Source: an uncultured Bacteroidales bacterium (GTDB lineage Bacteria; Bacteroidota; Bacteroidia; Bacteroidales; F082). From it: a stretch of 15,501 nt of DNA. A program made the position numbers and the translations under genes. A model generated the notes under the pieces. The model was given only the letters and a program-made list of their open reading frames with translations. It was not told the origin of the DNA and made no database searches. The stretch is from NCBI GenBank assembly GCA_937926515.1, contig CALAZZ010000091.1, forward strand, positions 1-15,501, given 5' to 3'. Of this stretch, positions 1-5,976 are shown in pieces; the stretch's first letter is position 1; each line of letters opens with the position of its first letter.

Positions 1-571
1 GCACAAACTCAATCAGATTGGTTGGACCCTGATTGTCAAAAGTTTCAAGCAAGGTCCAATTCTCATCATTTTCCTTCTTATATTCAACAGACATCTGCTC
101 AAGCGTACCAGAACTAAATCTGTTCAGAAATAACAAATAGTTCAACTTTATATCTGAAAAACCAGTGGCGTCAATGGGCGGACTTGTGAACGAATGGCTG
201 TAATTACTATAAGTGGGAGTCCAGTTAAAAAACGCATTTGGAACCCCACTCGATGTAGAAGGAGGAGTATAGAATGTGCCAAAACCCCAATTACTAACGC
301 CTTCAGGTAGGACCCAACATCCTATAGATTCTCCATCAAAGCCCTCAAAAAACGGAATCTGAAACGGAATGCAGTTTTCATTGAGCTGCACTACAGTGAT
401 TTGACCAGGATCCAAGTGAACTCTCACACCACGCTCTTCAATCTCAACATCAGATTCATTAGCTTTAGTTGATTGATTTTGATGAATTTGTGATCGAATA
501 TTAATGCTGCTTTGTGCATTGGTAAATAAAAATAGAATTACAAAAATTAAGGATGTAAGTGTTGTTTTCAT
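1..571 (-). CDS. Secreted surface protein, N-terminal part (cut by window edge)
   Basis: The minus strand is open from an ATG at 571-569 to the window edge, giving 190 complete codons with no stop; the 3' end lies outside. The product begins MKTTLTSLIFVILFLFTNAQ, a clear Sec signal peptide with probable cleavage after residue 20. A Ser/Asn/Gln-rich linker follows, then from about residue 68 a segment (PFFEGFDGESIGCW, later SHSFTSPPIDATGF and LNYLLFLNRF) that resembles the MAM-like or 'choice-of-anchor' beta-jelly-roll domains common in Bacteroidota secreted proteins. The domain call is from general resemblance only. Such proteins often end in a T9SS sorting domain, but that end is not visible. 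The gene is divergent from the esterase, with a -7-like element about 50 bases upstream. Its catalytic or binding role is unknown. Confidence 0.72.
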   Translation of the reverse strand, partial: MKTTLTSLIFVILFLFTNAQSSINIRSQIHQNQSTKANESDVEIEERGVRVHLDPGQITVVQLNENCIPFQIPFFEGFDGESIGCWVLPEGVSNWGFGTFYTPPSTSSGVPNAFFNWTPTYSNYSHSFTSPPIDATGFSDIKLNYLLFLNRFSSGTLEQMSVEYKKENDENWTLLETFDNQGPTNLIEFV

Positions 572-612
572 AAATTCATATTACTTAAGAACAATAAAGT
601 GTTGGAGCGTTA

Positions 613-620
613 TATTTTTG
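613..620 (+). promoter_or_regulatory. Candidate Bacteroidota -7 element for the esterase gene
   Basis: TATTTTTG fits TAnnTTTG on the plus strand and abuts the minus-strand -7 element, giving a nearly palindromic 16-base block. The transcript would start near 627 and reach the esterase ATG at 758 through a leader of about 130 nt, or a TTG at 701 through about 75 nt. A clear -33 box is not seen. Confidence 0.32.
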
Positions 621-628
621 CAAATATA
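621..628 (-). promoter_or_regulatory. Candidate Bacteroidota -7 element for the minus-strand secreted protein
   Basis: Read on the minus strand this is TATATTTG, an exact match to the TAnnTTTG -7 consensus of the Bacteroidota primary sigma factor. It lies 49 bases before the ATG at 571, leaving an AT-rich leader of about 40 nt. No convincing -33 TTTG/TTG element is at the usual spacing, so the call rests on one box. Confidence 0.4.
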
Positions 629-757
629 GATTATTTAGAAAGCGTCTAAATAAAATTTTATAGGAGAAACAATAAATTATAATCAAGCTGTGATTTATTC
701 TTGCGCCATTTCATAGTTTTGCATCAAATATTACCCACTGTGCAACCACCATCTCAA

Positions 758-1645
758 ATGCATCAAACTTCCAATAACAGGATTTCTAACCCGACACCCA
801 CAGTTGGACGGATCATTTCAATCAAACCTTTTCATTCAAAGTTTGTGACTGAAAGACAAGTGGATATATGGCTTCCAAAAGGGTACAATCCCCGCCATAG
901 AAAGCCTTATTCGGTAGTATATATGCATGATGGCCAAAACCTGTTCGATACAAAATATGCTTTTAATGGACAACCCTGGTCGGTTGATATCACAACACAG
1001 TCACTTATAGATTCAGGCATGATTAAACCAACCATCATTGTAGGCATCTGGAATAGTACCAGGCGATTTGAGGAGTATTTACCTGATCCGGCAATAAGCA
1101 AGCTTTCGTCTTACCAACAATATATGTTAAAAGCAAAGCAAAAAGGAAATTCACTAAGTAATGATTACCTTCGTTTTATCGTTGAAGAATTGAAACCTAC
1201 TATCGACCATAGGTTTTCGGTGTATGCTGATTTCCAGCATACATTCATCAGCGGTTCAAGCATGGGAGGTTTAATTTCAATTTATGCCCTAGCTGCTTAC
1301 CCGCATATCTTTGGAGGCGCGGCATGCATGAGCACACACTGGCCACTCATCCTCGAACGGGCAGACATATCATATTCCCGTCCTTTCATGATCTATCTCG
1401 CACAACATTTACCCTCACCTGATATACATAGGATCTATTTTGACCATGGCACCGAAACGATGGATTCGAATTATGAAATACACCAACGTGAGATGGACAA
1501 GGTGATGATGAGCCTGGGTTATACCTATGGTAAAAATTGGATATCAAACCGGTTTGAAGGTGATGCACATAATGAAATTGCCTGGGGGAGAAGATTTACG
1601 GTGCCTCTCCAGTTTATGCTAAAGGCTGATAGCTCGCTAAAATAG
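758..1645 (+). CDS. Alpha/beta-hydrolase, putative esterase (esterase D / Fes-like)
   Basis: This 295-residue protein has the fold signature of the putative esterase family (PF00756-like), hydrolases that act on ester bonds of small acyl or siderophore-type substrates; its own substrate cannot be told. An early strand and loop carry VVYMHDGQNLFD (about residues 53-64), typical of this family. The nucleophile elbow is GSSMGG (166-171), with Ser168 as the expected catalytic serine. An acidic candidate lies in FDHGTETMD (Asp229 or a nearby acid), and His271 in EGDAHNEIAW is the likely catalytic histidine, so the triad looks intact. No signal peptide is seen, so it is probably cytoplasmic or the start is misjudged. 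The first ATG (758) was chosen; a TTG at 701 is in frame and would add 19 residues without a recognisable targeting signal. Neither start has a Shine-Dalgarno sequence. Confidence 0.85.
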   Translation: MHQTSNNRISNPTPTVGRIISIKPFHSKFVTERQVDIWLPKGYNPRHRKPYSVVYMHDGQNLFDTKYAFNGQPWSVDITTQSLIDSGMIKPTIIVGIWNSTRRFEEYLPDPAISKLSSYQQYMLKAKQKGNSLSNDYLRFIVEELKPTIDHRFSVYADFQHTFISGSSMGGLISIYALAAYPHIFGGAACMSTHWPLILERADISYSRPFMIYLAQHLPSPDIHRIYFDHGTETMDSNYEIHQREMDKVMMSLGYTYGKNWISNRFEGDAHNEIAWGRRFTVPLQFMLKADSSLK

Positions 1646-1696
1646 TATGGGTATCTTATTCAAATCATACTCATGGCCTTACACAAAAAATGGGAA

Positions 1697-1732
1697 CTGC
1701 TGTAATGATTTAGATTCTTTCTAAATTAGCAG
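1697..1732 (+). terminator. Weak hairpin after the esterase gene
   Basis: A 7-bp stem, ATTTAGA (1708-1714) with TCTAAAT (1720-1726), has a 5-nt loop. It is extended across a bulge by CTGCT (1697-1701) pairing with AGCAG (1728-1732). There is no U tract after it, so termination is only a possibility. Confidence 0.25.
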
Positions 1733-1835
1733 ATTACTGCCCCAACAACTACCCAACATTTTTAAGCATTTTTTAATGATATCGGTTTTGACCCACTACA
1801 CAATTATCGCATATATCTGTTTTAATGTACTTTAG

Positions 1836-1861
1836 ATTTATATATATCACTACATATAAAT
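1836..1861. promoter_or_regulatory. AT-rich inverted repeat upstream of the phosphate operon
   Basis: ATTTATAT (1836-1843) and ATATAAAT (1854-1861) form a perfect 8-base inverted repeat around a 10-base centre, about 55-80 bases before the candidate -7 element of the operon. It could be an operator, but sequence this AT-rich forms such repeats easily by chance. The stretch 1646-1945 has no gene; it holds the weak hairpin, this repeat and the candidate promoter. Confidence 0.25.
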
Positions 1862-1914
1862 ATTACACAATTAAGCAGCCTATACATAGTCTGTTTTTCG
1901 TTTGTTTTTTAAAC

Positions 1915-1922
1915 TAATTTTG
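1915..1922 (+). promoter_or_regulatory. Candidate -7 element of the phosphate operon
   Basis: TAATTTTG matches TAnnTTTG and lies 23 bases before the ATG at 1946, giving a predicted leader of about 15 nt. T-rich sequence with TTTG at 1901-1904 is upstream, but at a shorter spacing than the usual -33 box. Confidence 0.4.
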
Positions 1923-1945
1923 AGGTAAAATCAAAACAACATAGC

Positions 1946-2593
1946 ATGTTTAGCTTCAAGCACGCCAATAAATCCATCGAATTGATTGAGCGTTATATGG
2001 ATAAAATAGATCAGGGAATTCTCATATTCCAGGAAGGTGTTAAGAATTACTTGCTGGACAACAAAGAGAGTTTTGGAGACAACCTAAAGACTTTATCATC
2101 CCTCGAAACTGATGCTGACATCATCAAACGTAAAGTAGAGAATATCCTTTACACACAATCGCTTATGCCTCAATTAAGAGGAGACATCATGCGACTGCTC
2201 GAGGAGCTGGATAACTTAATTGACATGGCCAAAAAAAACCTCTACCAATTTGATGTAGAGGTACCGTTTATTCCTGCTGAACTGCATAAGGACATGACCA
2301 AACTTACGGAGCTCTCTGTGATGGCAGTTGATACAGTTATACCTGCCGCACGCGCATATTTTCGTGATCCTGGTTCCATAAAAGAGAAAATTCACCGGGT
2401 TTATCTTTATGAACAGGAAGCCGATAAATTAGCAGACAGCATCAAACGAAAAGTATTTCAGGATATGCCAAATCTCAAATTGAGTGAGAAATTTCATTTA
2501 CGCTATTTTACCTTACATATTGAAAATTTATCAGATGCAGCTGAAAGGGCCGCTGACCTATTACTAATTATGGCAATAAAACGAAGCATTTGA
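1946..2593 (+). CDS. DUF47 family PhoU-like phosphate transport accessory protein
   Basis: The 215-residue, almost wholly alpha-helical cytoplasmic protein matches the DUF47 family (PhoU-like, distantly related to PhoU), which is normally encoded beside PiT transporters and thought to modulate them. PhoU-like acidic, metal-binding-type motifs are visible in each half: SLETDADIIKRKV (about 52-64) and YEQEADKLADSIKRKV (155-170), each an E/D-x-x-x-D pattern followed by basic residues. HIENLSDAAERAADLL (191-206) is the typical C-terminal helix. The length is normal for the family (about 205-220). The start is the ATG at 1946, closely downstream of a -7-like element. The next gene, a PiT transporter, begins 15 nt after the stop, so co-transcription is likely. 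The family call is strong; how DUF47 acts on the transporter is not settled. Confidence 0.9.
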   Translation: MFSFKHANKSIELIERYMDKIDQGILIFQEGVKNYLLDNKESFGDNLKTLSSLETDADIIKRKVENILYTQSLMPQLRGDIMRLLEELDNLIDMAKKNLYQFDVEVPFIPAELHKDMTKLTELSVMAVDTVIPAARAYFRDPGSIKEKIHRVYLYEQEADKLADSIKRKVFQDMPNLKLSEKFHLRYFTLHIENLSDAAERAADLLLIMAIKRSI

Positions 2594-2608
2594 TACAGGG
2601 ATTAATAG

Positions 2609-4354
2609 ATGTTATTCCTTATTTATATATCAAGCGGATTATTTCTCGGATGGTCATTGGGCAGCAATGATGCAGCCAATATTTTTGGTTCTGCGGTCGG
2701 ATCGAAAATGGTCAGTTTCAAGCGGGCAGCCTGGATTGCAAGCATATTTGTAATCATTGGTGCCGTGTTTCAGGGCAAGGGTGCAGCTGACACACTGAAT
2801 GCACTTGGAACAGTAGATGCCCTGGCCGGGGGGTTCACGGTCGCCCTTTCAGCAGCCTTCACAGTGTTTCTTATGACCCGAAAAAGTTTGCCGGTATCAA
2901 CAAGTCAGGCCATAGTAGGTGCCATCATCGGATGGACACTATTTACCGGAAATATGTTTGATCATAAAGTGCTGGGCAAAATAGTCAGTACTTGGATTAG
3001 CGGTCCTGTACTGGGAATGCTCTTTGCTTCAGGATTGTATCTGCTCACACGTAGCTTCCTGCGTAAAGCAAAAATCCATGTAATAAAGCTTGATACCATT
3101 ATCAGGATAAGCCTGATCATGGCCGGTGCATTTGGAGCTTATAGCCTTGGCGCAAATAATATCGCGAACGTGATGGGTGTATTTATTTCAGCTGCTCCAA
3201 ATATTCTGCTCGATTTTGGATTCTTCACAATTGATGGAGTTCAAGTACTCTTTCTAATCGGAGGTTTGGCAATCGCTGTGGGTATTTTCACCTATTCTGA
3301 AAGGGTAATGAACACCATCGGAAACGGAATATTATCACTATCGGCTGAAGCTGCGATTGTGGTTGTGCTTTCGCAAGGATTGGTGCTCTTCTTATTTTCT
3401 TCTGTGAGTTTCTCAAATTTCTTAATGAATATGGGTCTGCCGCCCTTACCAATGGTTCCTGTTTCGAGCACCCAGGTTGTAATTGGATCTGTGCTTGGCA
3501 TAGGATTGGTAAAGGGTACACGCGAAATCAGGTTCAAGACACTGGCAGGGGTTGCAATAGGTTGGATAACCACACCCCTTGTGGCTGGTATACTCACTTA
3601 TTTCGCATTATTTTTTGTCCAGAATGTATTCAACTTACAAGTAAGTTCTACTCATATTCAAGCGGTGCCTGCCCCTCCTCCTTCACTCACACAGTTAGCA
3701 GATTCCCAAATTATTAACCTAATCGTCCCGGGGCTCATTATTCTAGCCATTGCAGTAATTCTTATTCTATTATTTATTGTTTTCAGACAACAGAAAAAAC
3801 GAATGCTTGCAGAAAACAAGCTTTTGCAGGAACAAAACGAACTATATCATGCACAAAAGGCATTAAATGACTTGGAAATAAACGCAATACAAAGAGAAAA
3901 AGAGAACCTGAACCTAAAATTGTATAACAAGCGGAAGCAGTTTATAGATATGGCCTTGAATCTTAGTGAACAACAAGTATTTCTCGAGCAAATTTTACGG
4001 GGCATCGAAGAAATTAAAAAGTTGGATGACAGTGGACTGGCAGACAGTAAATTAAATGAACTTGCACTTCATATTAGACAACGTATGTCCTTTGCACACG
4101 AGAAAGAGACTTTTTATGGTCAGATCGAACAAATTCATCAGGACTTTCTGCACAAGCTCGAAACAGCATTTCCTGGACTTACTGATAAAGAGAAACGACT
4201 TGCGGCTTTACTTCGTTTAAATCTGCCATCAAAAGAAATAGCCACCATGATGAACATATCTCCTAAGAGTGTGGAGGTGGCCAGATACAGGCTTAAGAAA
4301 AGGCTTGGCCTAACAGCAAATGATGACCTTATTACCTTTATTAATAACCTTTAA
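2609..4354 (+). CDS. PiT-family inorganic phosphate transporter fused to a LuxR-like DNA-binding domain
   Basis: The protein has 581 residues. Residues 1-345 are a PiT (PF01384) inner-membrane phosphate symporter, with the duplicated signatures GSNDAANIFGSAVGS (18-32) and GANNIANVMG (181-190), and the paired motifs VSTSQAIVGAIIGW (96-109) and VSSTQVVIGSVLGIG (285-299). A Pro-rich loop (about 345-368), an extra transmembrane helix (369-392, ending FRQQKKR) and a charged coiled coil (about 393-445) follow. Next is a helical linker, then a GerE/LuxR-like helix-turn-helix (524-568: LTDKEKRLAALLRLNLPSKE, then ISPKSVEVARYRLKKRLGL). This tail resembles the output end of Bacteroidota membrane regulators that pair beta-propeller or TPR sensors with such an HTH. 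The reading frame is uninterrupted, so this is a real fusion in this sequence. I infer a transporter that also acts as a membrane-tethered transcription factor; which genes it controls is unknown. Confidence 0.9.
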   Translation: MLFLIYISSGLFLGWSLGSNDAANIFGSAVGSKMVSFKRAAWIASIFVIIGAVFQGKGAADTLNALGTVDALAGGFTVALSAAFTVFLMTRKSLPVSTSQAIVGAIIGWTLFTGNMFDHKVLGKIVSTWISGPVLGMLFASGLYLLTRSFLRKAKIHVIKLDTIIRISLIMAGAFGAYSLGANNIANVMGVFISAAPNILLDFGFFTIDGVQVLFLIGGLAIAVGIFTYSERVMNTIGNGILSLSAEAAIVVVLSQGLVLFLFSSVSFSNFLMNMGLPPLPMVPVSSTQVVIGSVLGIGLVKGTREIRFKTLAGVAIGWITTPLVAGILTYFALFFVQNVFNLQVSSTHIQAVPAPPPSLTQLADSQIINLIVPGLIILAIAVILILLFIVFRQQKKRMLAENKLLQEQNELYHAQKALNDLEINAIQREKENLNLKLYNKRKQFIDMALNLSEQQVFLEQILRGIEEIKKLDDSGLADSKLNELALHIRQRMSFAHEKETFYGQIEQIHQDFLHKLETAFPGLTDKEKRLAALLRLNLPSKEIATMMNISPKSVEVARYRLKKRLGLTANDDLITFINNL

Positions 4355-4364
4355 ATTAATGCAC

Positions 4365-5948
4365 ATGAAAAAACTATGCATCTTTCTCGCGTTGATAATG
4401 GGCCTGGGCTTCCAGACGCTGCATGCTCAATCGCGCATTGTATCAGGCAAGGTGACCTCTTCAGAAAAAGGAGAACCCTTAGCCGATGTTACGGTTAGAC
4501 TCAAAGGAGCTTTAGCCGTTGTTAAAACTAATGCAGATGGCCTTTATTCCATCGAGGTTCACCACAACTCAACAGATATCCTGACCTTTCAACACCCTGA
4601 TCATGATGAGGTTGAAGCATTTCTGAATGGAAAAAATACGCTTGATATTATTATGACTAGCAATATCAGGTACAATCAGTATGGTGTACGTGTGAACCGT
4701 AATCCGTTATATGCAGAGGAACGGAATGGGATTTTGGTCCTTGAAAGTTATGAGAAAAACTATCGATTATGGTATGACATTCGTGTACAGGCGGATGGTG
4801 CCATGTTTTTCGGTGAACCACTCAATGAGATCGGAAATGGTACCTCAATCAGGAGGGCACGCTTTGCTGCAAAAGTGGAGTTTCTGAATAACTGGTATGC
4901 TGAATTTGATATGGATATTGCCAACTCAGAACTTGAACTCAAGGACGCCTATTTGCAGTACACTTTTAACAATGGACTTGAGCTAAAAGTAGGTAATTTC
5001 AAGGAAGGATTCTCAATGGAATCAACCACCACATCGCGCTACCTAACCTTTATGGAACGCCCAATGGCTGTGAATGCCTTTGCCCCTTCACGCCATATTG
5101 GGTTCACTGCTACCTATCAGAAAAATTGGTTCCTGGCTATCGGAGGCATCCATTTTCAATGTGTGGATGATATTGAGGAACGATTATTTTCTAAGGATAA
5201 CAACAAGGACTTTGGCATGGACGAAGGTGCTTCCTATACCGGAAGGTTGGTCATTATGCCTTGGTATAATGATGTAGAAAAAGGGTTACACTTCGGTGTT
5301 ACAGGCTCTTACCGCAACCCCAGTACAGATGCTGAAGTACCATACACCCTCCGCTATGATACCAGGTCGTTGACCTCCATCAATCGAAAAAAATATATTG
5401 ATACCGATCTGATGGGCAACCTCGATCATGCCACACTTACCGGATTCGAAATGGCCGGCTACTATAAAAATATGCGCCTACAGGGAGAGTATCTCATGAG
5501 CAGCGTCTACAGAACTGATGACTTGCCAACAGAAAACTTTGATGGTTTCTATGTCTTTGGCAGCACCATTCTTTTTGGAGGTAAGTACAACTATAATTTA
5601 TCAGAAGGCGAGTTCACCCAGGTTTCAAGAGGAAAGTCATGGGGCGATATTGAATTGGCCTTTCGTTATGATTACCTCAGCCTAAACAGTGGTTTTGACA
5701 AAATCATGGGTGGAGCCGGTGAAGGTTATACCATCGGATTAAACTACTATGCCAACAACAATGTGAAGATCATGCTCAACTATGCCTATCTCAACCACGA
5801 CCGCTATGCAAGCGGCAAGCAGAAGCTATTCGTTGGTTATGACATCAATGGTGAACTTACCCGTAACCCCAGGCTGGTTGCAGACGAAATGGGTAAAGCC
5901 GGCAATGACTTTCATATGCTGAGCATACGGTTTGAGGTTGATTTTTAA
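4365..5948 (+). CDS. OprO/OprP-like phosphate-selective outer-membrane porin with N-terminal carboxypeptidase-regulatory-like domain
   Basis: Start chosen at the ATG of MKKLCIFLALIMGLGFQTLH, which gives a Sec signal peptide (cleaved about residue 22, after HAQ). An ATG at 4359 and one at 4320 are in frame but would put extra residues before the signal. Residues about 24-95 form a CarboxypepD_reg-like beta domain (RIVSGKVTSSEKGEPLADVT, then TNADGLYSIEV) often found at the N-terminus of Bacteroidota outer-membrane proteins. From about 125 the protein resembles porin O/P (PF07396): SIRRARFAAKVEF, WYAEFDMDIANSELELKDAY, LKVGNFKEGFSME and repeated amphipathic strands. It ends in FHMLSIRFEVDF, with the terminal aromatic residue expected for Bam-dependent insertion. 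The gene lies 10 nt after the PiT gene, which supports phosphate or polyphosphate uptake across the outer membrane. Substrate selectivity is inferred from family and context. Confidence 0.87.
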   Translation: MKKLCIFLALIMGLGFQTLHAQSRIVSGKVTSSEKGEPLADVTVRLKGALAVVKTNADGLYSIEVHHNSTDILTFQHPDHDEVEAFLNGKNTLDIIMTSNIRYNQYGVRVNRNPLYAEERNGILVLESYEKNYRLWYDIRVQADGAMFFGEPLNEIGNGTSIRRARFAAKVEFLNNWYAEFDMDIANSELELKDAYLQYTFNNGLELKVGNFKEGFSMESTTTSRYLTFMERPMAVNAFAPSRHIGFTATYQKNWFLAIGGIHFQCVDDIEERLFSKDNNKDFGMDEGASYTGRLVIMPWYNDVEKGLHFGVTGSYRNPSTDAEVPYTLRYDTRSLTSINRKKYIDTDLMGNLDHATLTGFEMAGYYKNMRLQGEYLMSSVYRTDDLPTENFDGFYVFGSTILFGGKYNYNLSEGEFTQVSRGKSWGDIELAFRYDYLSLNSGFDKIMGGAGEGYTIGLNYYANNNVKIMLNYAYLNHDRYASGKQKLFVGYDINGELTRNPRLVADEMGKAGNDFHMLSIRFEVDF

Positions 5949-5976
5949 TATTTAACGAATCATAATACTTATCAAA

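Noticed and set aside
1644..1675. Short inverted repeat AGTATG/CATACT at the end of the esterase gene
   Set aside because: Only a 6-bp stem with a long loop and no T tract, too weak to call a terminator.
4320..4364. Upstream in-frame starts for the porin at 4320 and 4359
   Set aside because: They would add residues before an obvious signal peptide, and 4320 overlaps the PiT gene; the ATG at 4365 gives the normal MKK start.
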